Shown here one piece after another: positions 1 to 12,285 of a stretch of 64,000 nucleotides of DNA (the first letter of the stretch is position 1; each line of letters begins with the position of its first letter). Source of the stretch: Conoideocrella luteorostrata. Its lineage: Eukaryota; Ascomycota; Sordariomycetes; Hypocreales; Clavicipitaceae. The stretch lies in the NCBI GenBank assembly GCA_032433595.1, contig JASWJB010000224.1:1-64000 (forward strand). The letters are read 5' to 3'. A program made the position numbers and the translations under genes. Below the pieces are notes generated by a model. The model was not told the origin of the DNA. It saw nothing but the letters and a program-made list of their open reading frames with translations, and searched no databases.

Positions 1-446
1 TTCTTTTTTTTCTTTCTTTTTTTCTGCTAAATTTTATCTTGTTTTTGGTCGCTGAGGCATTATCTCTTGCGGAGTTAATACCACCCCGATGGCTCAGTTA
101 AACTGTCCCCCGCTTGCCTGTCAGTTGAATCTGCCCCGCAACCATGATCAAAGTACCCACCACATCAGGGGGCTGGACCCTCCTAGGCCTGCTCCGTAGT
201 CAAATGAAAGGAAACCTAACAGGAACGCCAATTGAACCCGCTTATAGCAAAGGAATAGAGTTCAAATACCAGGGACGCTTAGTTCGGGCTCTAGCTAAAC
301 GCACTATTCAGTCCTCGCTTTGACATATACACTGAGTCTCCCCTTGAAATCTTCTAGATTCGTTCACGAATACCTCGCAAGCCACAGCCACATGCCCTCA
401 GACTTGGACTGCCACGATTACCAGTGACAAGATCACATAGTTGGCA
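1..446. other. Intergenic, upstream of the ATP-grasp gene
   Basis: No gene is recognised here. It starts with a T-rich run and ends directly before the ATG at 447, so it probably contains the promoter and 5' leader of that gene. The short open frames in it show no family resemblance. Confidence 0.5.
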
Positions 447-2726
447 ATGTTTCCCGAGAAAGCAGAAATGGATCTCCAGCAAGTCGTTCACAGCAATTTC
501 ACTGGGGTTTCGTCTTTCGAGACTGATATTGATGATAAGCGAGGTAGGCAACAGATACCCTATGAAGTTCGACTGTCATGGTAAAGAGCGTCGCTAATAC
601 TCTGATCTGCAGTTCATCTCTATTGCCACTGGCGACTAAACGAACATATGTCTCCAACGGACGCACCATCTGCAGCGGTCGATATAAAAAGCGTGCCATG
701 CTCGACATTAGATCTCTTCTTCACGCCTATTTCATTCTGGCTTCGGGAGAAGACTCTGACGTCGCGGTCTCGTGCATCTGACAGGTACACGGTCAATAGA
801 CATGCGGCGGACGATGCTCATTCATTATCAGACAATAAATCTCCGATATGGCCCGAGGCCAGCCAGACCGAAGCTTTTCGGTTCGTTCAAGACGCAATCA
901 AGAAGAACGTCGATGGGTACGGCTCCTGCATAACGGCGGTCAAGCTGCTGCTGCCGGCCGTTAATGGCTACGTCGTCCGCAACGATATAGTCCAGCGACG
1001 TTTCCTCACTTGTCAGCTAGCCGAGAAGGTAATAGATTTTACTACCCCGGGACGGCATATCCAGGCTTTCATTTACCACAGAGAGTTCGTTTTCCAAAAC
1101 GCGTTGGACACTGCCATCGGCGCTATCCACCTCAAACGCCTGCCCGGTGTTGACAGAGGACTTGTAGAGTGCGCCATGAACTCGTTGGAAGCTGACATCA
1201 AAGCTCGACTATCCTTCCCATGGATTGTCGGCAAGCCCTTACCCAGGAAGCGACTTGCTCTAGTCGATGGCAAGTCTTACCCAGACGTGTCGACGGCGCC
1301 CCTGGGTATCTACCGAGCCGCCAAGGCACTTGGTGTTGAGCTCGTGGTGTTAGATTACGAGGGTCACTGGGCGCAAGATCCGACCGCTGGCCAGTGGCGT
1401 GACGAATTCATTGCCTGCGATCTGACACTGGGTAAAGACTTACCCGATCGGATCGTCGATAGTTTGTCCTGGAGCAAGGGACCAATACACTCTATTACGA
1501 CATACTCGGACAAACTTCTTCCTGCCACCGCAAGAGCAGCGGAGATGATGGGACTTTTTACAAGTCCGCCCGAGGCAATGGATATATGCCACGATAAGCG
1601 ACGAACACGCGAGTTCGCGCCGTCAGCTTGCGCCCAGATCCTCTCTGTTAAAGGAGTCCAAGACCTTCAGGAACAGCTGGCATCCCTGATTTCCCCGCTC
1701 AAATATCCTCTGATTGTTAAGCCGATCACCGGATACTCCTCGGAAGGTGTCACAAAAGTTCTATCAGAGGCAGAGCTGCTTGACGCTGTACGGCGAAACG
1801 AACAGACGTTCCCCGGAATCGATAATCTCATAGAGCCGTATATATCTGGGCCTGAAGTCGACGCAAACTTTATCTTGCTAGATGGCGAACTCATCTGGAG
1901 CGAAATCAACGACGACTTTCCTTCGTCTGCTGAGAATTTTCAAAAGAGTAGTAGTAAAAGGAGCGAAATTTCATCATCGTCGACGCTCCCATCGCAGTTC
2001 TCAACGCCGGCGCCAGTGCCACCATCCAAGTCGTTTGCGGAACTGTCAACAATAATACCATCAATACTTCCAGAGTCAGAGATTGCACAGTTGAGGTCGT
2101 CTCTGACCGAAACACTCCTCAGACTAGGTTTCAAGAACGGCGTATTTCATCTGGAGGCAAGGGTGCAAGGTAGCAAGATGAAATACACCATGACCAATAA
2201 CGGGATGGAGTTAAAGCCATCTCAATCAGAGACAAGTAAAACGGCGGACCCAAGCGTTTTCCTCATCGAGATTAACCCAAGGGTTCCAGGTCATCAGGAA
2301 ACATTCGCAGTCGAATATACGTACGGAATTGACTACTTTGCCATGCACATGCTCGCGGCTTTATCAGCATCTGCTCCAGCTCTCCACACTGAAGACGACA
2401 TTGCCCTTAAGACTATTATTCGTTCACTCAGCCATCCCTTGCCAGAACACTGTCAGTATCCCACGCACATAGTTTTCATTCCGCTTGACCGAGGTGGCAC
2501 CCTGGTGACGGTAAAACCGCCTCCCCAGCAATTAATGCAATACGTCTCCGAGTCATTGGTTTTCATGCAGAGGGGCGAGGTGTGTAAAGATCCGGATAAG
2601 GAAGGGAAATGGCCGTTCGTGGCTTATTTTCAAGTCGTCGCCAAACTGAATGGCGTGGAGGGGCGTGCTCAGGCTAGAACGATAGGAGAGATGGTTAGGG
2701 AGTCGTTCGATTATGTCATGGAGTGA
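447..2726 (+). CDS. ATP-grasp domain ligase (fungal, about 736 aa)
   Basis: Two exons, 447-543 and 613-2726; the 69-bp intron (GTAGGC...CTGCAG) is inferred because it joins, in frame, an upstream exon starting MFPEKAEMDLQ to the long frame whose first own ATG is at 648. The protein belongs to the ATP-grasp fold (carboxylate-amine/thiol ligases, ADP-forming). Seen: an ATP-binding segment YPLIVKPITGYSSEGV near residue 396, an acidic segment GPEVDANFILLDGEL after it, and a metal-binding motif IEINPRVPGHQE near residue 584, as in carnosine synthase and L-amino-acid ligase relatives. A low-complexity Ser-rich insert (about residues 470-500) splits the domain. An N-terminal helper domain of about 300 residues precedes it. 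In this family an acyl-phosphate forms on one carboxylate and is attacked by an amine; the substrate here cannot be read from sequence. No peptide synthetase or polyketide synthase lies beside it. Alternative: translation from 648 only. Confidence 0.85.
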
Positions 2727-3928
2727 TGGGACTTTTTCACAAGGAACATGTGTACTGCCAGGTCTCCTAGCGTTCGCTTATTGCATGGAGGTTAATTGTG
2801 GCTATGATGATCTGCATGTCCGCCATGTTCCATTGTAGTATGTGATAGAGCTGAAGGCAGAATAGTATCATTACGTTTCAATTAGAACTCATTCGTCGCG
2901 GTTCACATTTTCTTCCTTTAAAACGTCGTTCCACATACACACACACAATGCACGTTGACGTTCCAATCAAAACAAGAAGGCTTCCAACGGGGTCCCTTTA
3001 AAAAGATCATATTGCTAGGAACGACTGCGCTACCGACTTCTTTAACGGAAATATGGAGTAAAGCGAGACTGATTAAGGTCCCCTAGCGGGACATCTCGCC
3101 ATTCTCTTTCCAACCCGTTGAAGCCTCGCCCCGTAGAGCCGACTCGTTTCACCGGCCCGGATGTTAATTCTTACCTTGTCCTTCGAGATTTGTTGCGCAA
3201 TCTCGAAATCCGAATGCCCTCCAAGCTATCTCGTTCTCCATCCGAGCCCTTGATATTTCCTGTGAATGGTCTTTCCATTCGCCAATACCATGAATTGCAC
3301 AGCATCGCCTGTCGCTGGGTTCTCAATCATACTGACGCCCTTTAGTGAATATCACTTTCTCAAGAGCAATTACTCCGAGTTTGCCGCAGCCTTCTTCTTG
3401 ATGCTCCTTACTTAGAGCCGCTATTGGTTTAATTTGAAGATGAATCCTAGAAGACCTAGATAATAATTTGCGTTCGAGGCACGCTGACCCTGTTGTAACG
3501 TATAGCTCAGGTTCCCACGTATAGCGTAAGTGTCTGCCTGGGGGTGGGATCGTACCTTGTCAGCCCCACAAGGCAACCACGCGCGCTAAAAAAATGAAGC
3601 GTAAAGGGACCAACTACGGAGTATTCATCGCATCGACGCTAATTTAGACTGATACTATAGGTGGCTGGAACCGCACCGACCTGGAGGCGGCGCTACATGA
3701 ACGCTAAGAGTCATTCCTACTGAACGGCTTGGAGCTACGCTGACATAATCGGATTATTTATTGTTGGGTCACAAGATATTCCACGAACCACAATGCCCCG
3801 CAAAAGTAGAGTCACCCTCGATCTTGTGCTGCCTAGCCGGCGACACTTTATGCCTCGTGGTCGAGTAACGCTCGCTCTTGCTACGCGTTATCTTTATTTC
3901 CCCAACCTCAGTGACTCGGCCTTCGGAA
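2727..3928. other. Intergenic between ATP-grasp and F-box genes
   Basis: Nothing coding is convincing here. A short frame at 3118-3345 opens with TTG and matches no family I know. An exact TACGGAGTA 9-mer lies at 3615-3623. The last few hundred bases presumably hold the promoter of the F-box gene. Confidence 0.4.
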
Positions 3929-4993
3929 ATGTCATTTCTAAGATTGCCCCCCGAGGTTCTGCAGCAAATATTCGATCAAATTGGCTCGTCTTTTTTCCGC
4001 GGGGATTTACGCCGTCTCACGCTCTGCAAACAGTGGTTCGAATTTGCTCTTCCAGTGTGCTTAAAGTGCGTCACGCTTTCCCAAGACAGCCTGAGGGGTC
4101 TTGTCAACTCCGGGTTAATTAAAAAGCAATCTTCGCTTAAAGACAGCCTAGAAACTCTGGATCTCGAGCTAGGGGGGTATCGAGCTTGTATCTCCACCCT
4201 GGACCACGCGCAGGCGTCGAACAATGTGAAGGTTACTACGCCGGATGAGGCGGCAGCTCTCAGAGACAGCCTTGTCGACACTTGGATAACGGTCTTAGAT
4301 AACGACCTCGGTCAGCTTGCTATTTTAACCCAAGAATCCCGCAAGCTGCGTACCCTATGCATTCGAGCCTGGAGCTCTCCCTCTCTCGAAACCCCGGACA
4401 ATCCCGAGGATTATTTGTCACTTCCCACGATGCGAGCGTTACTTTCGGTGGATCATTTGAGCGTTCTGGTGCTAGACCTATCCATCAGCTTTCTGAACTC
4501 ATCCGGCGGTCAAGGCGATGATGGCTGCCACATATGTCCAGTCATCGGCGCACTTCTTGTTAGACTTCGTACCCTTCACCTCCGGCTCCGTAATGTCTGC
4601 CCCAATGCTTTGAAGCCCCAAGATCCTAGTGGTAGTCTTCGTCTGAGCGCGGTGGTGGTCAATCTGAGTCTGGCTATGAACATTCCGGGGAGAACGTCGG
4701 CCGCTCACTCTAAACGATGCGGTTCCCAAGGCGTAGGATTCCTTCAGCTGAAAGAAGACATGCGGGAACAGGCAGAAGCTCTCGCATCCCAGATGGTGTC
4801 GCCCAAGACCGTGAGGGTCCTGACCCATTCACTTCCGCAGTTTGAAACACAGTCGCTGGACGTCCTGACCGGCAAGACCATGATTCTCACCGACGATATG
4901 GCGTGGGATGAGGATGGCAAAATTGTTGAGGAGCACTCGGCGTCGGAATCGGACCTTTCGGATGGTGAATTCGCCGCCTTTTTGGATGACTGA
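3929..4993 (+). CDS. F-box domain protein
   Basis: Intronless, about 354 aa. The ATG at 3929 is chosen because an F-box begins directly at it (MSFLRLPPEVLQQIFDQIG, residues 1-19, followed by DLRRLTLCKQWFEFALPV); the open frame runs 17 codons further upstream but only from a TTG. F-box proteins recruit substrates to SCF ubiquitin ligases through Skp1. After the F-box the protein has leucine-rich, loosely repeating segments (for example LGQLAILTQESRKLRTLCIRAW and MRALLSVDHLSVLVLDLSI), as in fungal F-box/LRR-like proteins. The last 40 residues are acidic (SESDLSDGEFAAFLDD). The substrate is unknown. Such proteins form large, variable families in ascomycetes. Confidence 0.75.
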   Translation: MSFLRLPPEVLQQIFDQIGSSFFRGDLRRLTLCKQWFEFALPVCLKCVTLSQDSLRGLVNSGLIKKQSSLKDSLETLDLELGGYRACISTLDHAQASNNVKVTTPDEAAALRDSLVDTWITVLDNDLGQLAILTQESRKLRTLCIRAWSSPSLETPDNPEDYLSLPTMRALLSVDHLSVLVLDLSISFLNSSGGQGDDGCHICPVIGALLVRLRTLHLRLRNVCPNALKPQDPSGSLRLSAVVVNLSLAMNIPGRTSAAHSKRCGSQGVGFLQLKEDMREQAEALASQMVSPKTVRVLTHSLPQFETQSLDVLTGKTMILTDDMAWDEDGKIVEEHSASESDLSDGEFAAFLDD

Positions 4994-6920
4994 CGAGACC
5001 GATTCGGTCCTACTGTCTGCAGGATTCTGGTGTGGAAGCTGACACGTTAACCCGGGCCATTGCGTGACTTTAGGAATCTGCCACCTACCACAGCAACAAT
5101 GCATTGGCTTCATAGAAGTATCGGGTAGAGGCGCTAATGGTATGCAAATTTTCTGACTCGAAGAAAAGGCCGAGTTACGCTTGTAATGGCTAGCAATTGG
5201 ATGTTTGAACAAGTGGCTGCCGCGAGGTGTAAGTGTGGGTTGCACAGGGTTGTGCAATGATCTAGATCATCGGCTTCAAATGCAATATATTGAATAAGTC
5301 TCTGTCTGTATCTATCCAAGAAGAAGAAGGAAGAGAACGGGTCTACTAACAAGGAGCAGCCTGTCAACAGCGAGGAAGAGAAGGAGGAGTAAATGCCAGA
5401 AATGCCAACAAAGCCTACCTCGCAAAGGTCGAGCAACAGTCTAGCAAAATAATACCGCCGAACCAGATCGCCGAATAAGCCGCAATGCGTTGGCTATTTA
5501 TAAACAAATGACCTTTACTATCACGGTTGGGAAGTCGTCAAATGCTAGAGAGGTCAATGCAGACAACAGTGTAGGTGGAGGCATTGAGTGCGCAGAAGAA
5601 TATAAGGAACACGACATTATAGACTTAGAATGAAGTTTGAGGGCTAGGAATAGGGTCTTTGATTAGTAGGTGCGCGTTTTCTGCCTATAGATGTCGGATA
5701 TAAGACATTATTACATCTTACTGAATGAACATTTAGTGAGCTCACACTTCTGCGCTATGGCGCAATGGATATTCAAGTTGACAATAGAGGCTGCTCTTAT
5801 GGAGCTATTAGAATAGAAGAAACTCAACATTTCTTGTGCATCGTTTAGGCTGGACTGTTCACAGTAATTGCTTGTTACTCGGCTTCGACTTGGATGACTG
5901 GGCGTGTGACAACCTAGCTAGGACAGGGTTTGCAGCCATACGACATATCGTGCGTGTACGAAGGCACTACTCCGGCACTTTATTTGCTGCTTCTTTTCTC
6001 TTCCTGTAGCGATTGCACTGTGGTGTGTATACTGTTTTAGCTTGCTTGTTCTTAGCCCGATCTGAAAAATAGGGGTTTAAAGTTCGCGCATGAATACACT
6101 TGTCCATACACAGAATTTTGATTGGCGGACTTTTCGCGGCGTGATTCATGCACTGCCGCTTGTGGCGGCTAAGCATTATCACAAGGAGGGATAAACTCAA
6201 CCCTGTTTGGCTATGTGACTCCACTCTCAGTTACTCTGCTGTCGTCTGCAATGCAAATGAATCATGCGTCGAAGTATGTTGCAGCGCCTTTGTAGTTGTC
6301 GTCCAACAGTACTCCAACAAGGTGCTGTTTCTTGGGGTGTCCGGCTCTAGTTATTGGCGGGTACGACCTTGCTCTCTAAATACTGCATTCCGTAGGTTCT
6401 GTTGTCGACTTAGATTCTCTCAGCTAATGTATGCGATGGATACTTGTTTAAAACATAATACGCCAACCTAAAGAAAGAATTAAAAGGCCACGCAACTTCT
6501 TGTGTGATTATTGGAAGGAAAAACACCATAGTAATAAAACGTGACTATCAAGTTCAAGAATAATTAATATGCAAAGGCGCGTGTGTTAAAGTTTACACAT
6601 CTAGGGGCACAGGCGAATATAATGACAGTTGATTAGACAACAAACAATGCTAGACGAATGTCAAATCCGCTCACGTACTAGTAGCATTTTTACTTTCTGT
6701 AGCATTAAATTATGCTTGTATTCGTCATCCGTCTGCACTAATAGCTCCGAATTATAAAACCTTTTCTCCCTCTCTTCGTCTTCATCTTCATATTCTTTCT
6801 TGTCCTCGCCTCGTCCTCGCCTCGTCCTCATCATCATCATCTTTGTCTCTAGTCTCTTCTACTTCATTTCAATCGTCGCGATCGCTTTCATGGTCGCCAC
6901 AAATACTCTAATTCATGCTG
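4994..6920. other. Gene-poor, AT-rich interval
   Basis: Contains a family A LTR relic (5234-5438, separate entry). The rest shows only short frames without family resemblance. The right end, 6750-6920, is rich in CTT/TCATCA triplets and should be the 3' untranslated region of the minus-strand gene that ends at 6921. Confidence 0.45.
5234..5438 (-). mobile_element. Solo LTR, family A (copia-like), diverged
   Basis: 205 bp. Read on the minus strand it starts TGTTG and ends GCAACCCACA. It shares with the copy at 35413-35617 the 3' block that contains the AATATATT and GATCTAGATC boxes followed by the GTGCAACCCACA terminus, and has the identical length. The flanks (GTAAG and GTCTA) do not form a target duplication, so it is old or rearranged. 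No internal retroelement genes lie next to it. Confidence 0.65.
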
Positions 6921-9887
6921 TTAAGCATCACTATTGACATCTGTGCTCGATTCATATCCCCCATTATAGTCATCTTCATCCACGGATCCCGTGAACTCTG
7001 GCACAGAACAGCCAATACTTTCCTCATCAGTCTCCTCTGCACACTCGCCTGAAGAGGATGTAAGACTTCTTAAAGTAGCCGACATACGTTTATTTTGAAA
7101 CCGTGGGCTCTGCAGATGCAGTTGAGATAACTTTGTTTCAATATCAAAATCGCTCTCTTGGTGTGAAGTATTAAAATCGCTCCTGTTTACCGACTTAACA
7201 AAGGCTCTGTAATAGCGCCTTCCCATGTCTTTGATGTTGAATCCGTCGGGCATAGCAAGAATTGCGTTCCAGTCGTCCACTCTCCAAATTGTCCCTCGGC
7301 CAACTCGTTGTGTTCGATATGCCACTGTGATCTGGTGGTTTTTGTAAACCGACGTTTGAATAGAAGCCCGAAGCTTTGATCGGTCCAGGAAGAACAGGCA
7401 CCAGTCTGGGGTATGCTCTTCAACCCTACCTCGTTTATTATAATCATTGCAAAGAATGATTTCATCCGTGTTTTCAAGCTCACAGGGGATAAACTCGTCA
7501 GCACCTGTTCCCCTGCGGATCCGCCATGGAGTTTTCGTAGGCTGTGACTTCCGCTGGTTCCATTCCTGCAGCTCATCATGCGACCGCAGATAAGGTGACT
7601 CCACTTCATAGTCGCCGAGATATTTGGTTTTGTATAGCCTCCAAACCATATTACGATATGGTTCCGGGATATCTCTCTGCCACACCAGCTCGTCCAGGTT
7701 GAACGTATTCTCCCAAATTTTCAACTTTGCTCCGTTGATACGCCGGTACCCTCCGCCAAAGAATGGCATCATGGTGCAGCGATGCAGACATGCCGCCAAC
7801 TGTGCGCCCACAGATACATTTGAACATATATCGACAAGCTTACGAATATCTGACTTGGTTACCTCTGTGCGGTATAACGTTACTTGAGTACCCCCAAGTT
7901 CCATTACATCTTTGAGAGTGTCTCCCCTTACCGCGATGTAACAGAGCTCACGGGTAGGCTGCCAATCCGGTGACAGATAGCTGGAAAAGGTGCAAATAAC
8001 ATAAAACCTCTTTGTCAAATCGCTCTCCACAACTCGAACTGTAGACGAGTTCGTCCCAAGCCAGGCTTGCTCCATTGCGTTGAGAGATCCACCCTGCATG
8101 TAAAGAGGATCGTGTCGTGACAAGTTCAATGCAATGCGACGAAACCTGGCAGTCTTGGATTTTTCGTTGACTGCTGTTCCGTCAAATGCTTTTATTGTGT
8201 CTTTCGTGATATATAGACCGATGACGCGAGAACGAAAAAACCGAGCGTCGCGATATGCGCAGCCTTTGACATCGAATTTTCGCAGAATATCCGCATGCTC
8301 TTTGTCGTCTCCATGAGCAGATTCAACATTTCGTATCCAAGACTTGACATCAATGGGGGAGGCACTATCTACAGTCCTATTGTTGTTATTGTTATTATTA
8401 TTATTGTTGTTTTTGTCGTCGTCATCGGAAGCCACCGTTGTTGAAGTCACGTTGCGTTCGGGCTCATCCTTGGAATTCTTTGTAGGTTCTGGCATTGACG
8501 GCCCTCTCGGAGACCGCCTAGTTGGTGTTGGTCGGAATGAGCGGACTGTAGATGTGTAAGTTTTTGCTGGAGACGGATTCCGTGTACGCTTCCTCTCTTG
8601 TTCTCCCCAAACCTTCAACTGATGTATCACGTTCTCTCGGTATACATCACGCGCCCATTCTGCAACGTAATCCATAATAAGAAGAAATTGCAATGCCCTA
8701 TTGTGGTCACACAAGTCTCCGTCCCAGAGTTTAATCATATCCTGCGGTCTTCGATTAGTTTATATTACTCCTTCAAATAGAACTCTGAAGTAACTGACCA
8801 TTCCATAGGCATGTTTGCCGTTTGATCCAGGACGATGCTCGAGGCGTGCCGCTAGAACAACACAATGGGGCCCGCAGTAGGTGACACACCAAACAAGGGG
8901 CTCAAAACTTAGCTCGTCACCATCGTCACCCTCAGGACCTAATGCCAGGTTTTTCTGTGCGAGCAGCGCTGCACGAACTGGGAAGGCAAGCTGCAACCTC
9001 ACATCATGCTGTGAAACGTTCGCTTTGCCGGACTTAGCCTCGCAAAGCAGAAAAGGGAATACCCAGCTTTTTTCATGGATTTTGGGCCAGAGGGGAGTAT
9101 TTGAGAATTTTTCGCTGTTGCGTATGGCGTCACTGAGGTATTTCTTCACCGTCCCATTGCGACTGAGCAGGAGCATTAAATCCGGTTTAAGATACCCTTT
9201 GCCAAGGTCTCAGACCAGCTCTTCTCCAAAGTAAATGCGCTCATCAGGTTGTTGCGATAGAATTTTCCACGTACTGGTTCGATAATTAGTCCTAAGCTAG
9301 AGAGAATTATTTGATTGTAGCATATTGAAGGACTTGCAGGCTTGGTTCATCACATAGACAGTGCCTTCGATTATTCCGCCGGTTTTCCAGATCAGTATCG
9401 ACAATAAGGGTATTGGTACCAACTGGTTTTGATGACCGCCAAACTTGACTCTTGCAAGTGCCACTACACAAGTTGTTAATAAAACACCACGGCAAAAGCG
9501 TGCTCTCTAGTGTAGGCGAATGGATTGGTCATACCAGGTAGAATCGAATCTCAATCTCTTGAACATTTCGTTCTCGAGAGGACGCCAAGCAATTTCGGTC
9601 TTGTCGCCAATAGTGTCGTAAAGTACTTTGGATTCGCGAACCAAAACGTCAGCTTGTCTCCTGACATTTACTCTCCATGCTGATGTTGGCCTGTCTTCTT
9701 TCCAGTGATCGTAAGTAATAGTAGCAATTTGTTCCACTGGTTCAAACAAGCACTCAAACCCATGCCAGGATTCCTTGCCGACTCGGAACCGAAGGTTGTA
9801 TTTACCCATCAACTGCTCATCCGTCAGCTTCGTGCTGTCTTTCTTGGGCGTGTTGGGAACTATATTATTCTGTTTCTGAGGGTCCAT
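6921..9887 (-). CDS. PD-(D/E)XK nuclease-like fungal protein, multi-exon, frame partly unresolved
   Basis: Rebuilt from several frames. Exon 1 starts at 9887 (MDPQKQNN) and runs to 9535; intron 9464-9534 (GTATGA...TGTAG) joins it to a segment with a new CGTC motif and CKSQVWRSSKP. Downstream, KPDLMLLLS and FPFLLCEAKSGKANVSQ resemble the D...ExK core of PD-(D/E)XK nucleases. Intron 8742-8798 (GTCAGT...ACTAAT...GCAG, 57 bp) removes an in-frame TAA and joins KHAYGM to DMIKLWDGD. The last exon (8741-6921) continues with an Arg/Pro/Ser-rich linker, an 11-residue Asn run (trinucleotide tract near 8385-8410), a globular part and an acidic tail. Between about 9320 and 9210 no single splice choice I tried gave a clean frame: one reading has an in-frame TGA before DLGKGYLKPDL. 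It is either a pseudogene or has a further intron. The function is not known; nuclease fold membership is inferred from the motifs only. Confidence 0.6.
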
Positions 9888-12285
9888 TTCGAGGGCTTAG
9901 TTGTTGTGGGAAGTGAAGTCACTGTTGGTTGAATCAGAGGTTCCTAGGGCCACTGGAGTTTGAATGAACTGAGTTGCGCAATGCGGAGTACATAAGAGAA
10001 ATACACCACTTGATTGTCGCTTTGAGGCGCTCACTCATGGGCCGGAATGGTTTCCGCAACATTCCAAGAACACGGCATGTCCCTAGCTGTAATTGGCTAT
10101 TTGTGAGGTGGCTGGCCCAAATTTTATGGAGTTGCCGGGTTCTTTGGTTCATCACACCTGGAGAACCAGGTAGATAATGCCAGGTTCAGCCAATGGCTTC
10201 CTTGCCTCCCTGCACAAAAATAAGCCCTAATGCAGCAATCCCTCAGCCTCGATATCCCGCGCTAGTCTGCGGAGTACTATTGGCTGTTTTACGGCCCCTG
10301 TTGGAACTGTGGCCTAATTTGGACTGGAATGCAGCCTTGTGTGAGTAGCAACTATGTAGGGTCCCGCTGCGACATCACGAAAATGCGCAACATCTATCTA
10401 ACCTTAGCCGACCCCCCTTCTCTCATTTCAAGTGGTTTTTGAGAACAACTACGGAGTAGTTACTCCGTACGGAGTCCAGAGATAACGCAACCCACCAACT
10501 TCGAGAGGAGAGGGGGGTGGTGGGGTTCCTCTACTCGGACATTTCTTTATTACGTTAATCACCTCTTCTCGCGCTTTGCCGTTTAGGGGAGCACTCTTCG
10601 GCCAATGTATCAATAGGAATCAAGCTCTGGTCCCGTCCTCAATGGTTGGTTTAGTTAGTTGCACATTATTGTAGGCCATGGCCAATTGGCCTACTGCCCA
10701 CTTGGCCCATGCCAAAGTCGTCAATGTTCCGTTGGTTCTTCAGCATTTCTTGACGTGGCCTTCTGAAATCTCCGCTCTTCGATTACGTATGAACGATTTT
10801 AACCAAGAGTGGACTCGGCGTGACCCTTGGACACGGATAGGGAGGGATATAGCGTGACCTAACATTTGCTATCAGCATCGCAACCAGTGTGCTCGGCCGA
10901 TTCGACTTATTCTGATTCGTTAAGGACAGGTTAATTAACTCCAGTTTCGTATCACTGATGCCATAACCCACTCGTGCATGTTGCACAGCTGCACAACAAG
11001 CCGCTACACAGAACCGTTGACCACGACCCGTGACTCTTCCATTGAGACGGGAAGAATTCCCTTAGCTGAACCTCGTCGAGTCTCAGGGACTGACGGAAAA
11101 TCTCACTTGGCCCCATCACACCATGGTCCGTCTCTTATAGAAACAACACTTTGTGAAAACCGGGGAGAGGGAGCGTTGACACCCAGATTGTTCCATCCAT
11201 ATGCTCCCATTTTCTGGGGTGAGGCTGATCGGCGATGATCATATCCATTTGTAAGGCATATGCCATAGATTGTTTTGATCGGACCCTGGAGACTATTCTT
11301 TAAGTATTGAGATCCTAGATAGATATAAATATGCAAATCTGCAAAACTTGCAATAGAGTCCTTATCGGAGGCATCAAGACCCGGCTTCATATATATGGCG
11401 CACAAGCTTTTCACCGGAGCCACTCATAGGAATGTATGAAATCGAGTCAGTCAACTCCACTCGCCAAACTGAACGAAAGAGAATTAAAAAGTTGAGATAA
11501 TCGATTTTCGATCGTACTCTTTCGTTCCGATGGTACAGTTCGCGAGCACCTCCACCACCGGCATTGAGTCAGAAAGCTGGCCTTTTGAAATAGGCATCGG
11601 GAGATTCACTGTTGCGTGGAGAGCTAGTGTATAAAGACTGCTTTGGTAGTGAAAACGCAGACACGATCTTTATAATTCATCGTTCGGGGCAGTATGGCCC
11701 TACGACTTTCTAGACCAGCTCTCCTTGGAACATGAACCGACATCCCTGACTGGTAGAGAACATATTATAAAAGTGGGCATATTTAATCGACCAAGGTGAC
11801 TGAAAAAATGCGGATGAATGGAGTGAACCCCGACATCAAATGGGCGTCATTTAATTGAGACAAGTGACTGAAATGGGGATGAAATGGAATGAAACCCGAT
11901 ATCAAGTGGTTTAGACGTCATGGATTGGAGAAGATTATGGGTTGTCACAGCATGATAGAGTACAAGACTGCTATATTTAACTGCTAGATCATGAAAAAAA
12001 ATAAAAAAATAAATAAAGCTTATATACTGCAAAAGGTAGATCCTATAGCGCTCCGTCTCCTTTTAAGCTTTGTGTTGGCACTCAGATCAGCTGTGCGCCT
12101 CAATATAAAAGGATAGAACCTGGCACTAGCAGAGTCAATTTTCAGGTGGTACACTCTGTGCGAGCGAAGCTAACAGCCAGGTTCATAGAAAAATATAGCC
12201 CAGCAACTATGCGTCGGAAATAACAAACGTGGGACGACGACCCCTCACAGGGCGATTGGGAGTAGTGGAAGGGTATATGGCAGGC
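9888..12285. other. Intergenic, 2.4 kb, no gene recognised
   Basis: Short frames on both strands lack family resemblance and splice context. The interval has two inverted TACGGAGTA/TACTCCGTA 9-mers at 10450-10469, and a tandem duplication at 11774-11907 (separate entry). The right part is AT-rich with A-runs around 11990-12020. Confidence 0.45.
11774..11907 (+). repeat. Imperfect tandem duplication, about 67-bp unit
   Basis: Two adjacent copies, 11774-11840 and 11841-11907. Both run TGGGC...ATTTAAT, then a CAAG(G)TGACTGAAA core, GGATGAA, GGAGTGAA/GGAATGAA and CCGA(C/T)ATCAA. They differ by scattered substitutions. No coding role is apparent. Confidence 0.65.

Noticed and set aside
3118..3345. 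Plus-strand frame of 75 codons
   Set aside because: It starts with TTG, has no recognisable domain and no splice context.
5134..5436. Minus-strand frame of 100 codons
   Set aside because: It lies almost entirely within the family A LTR.
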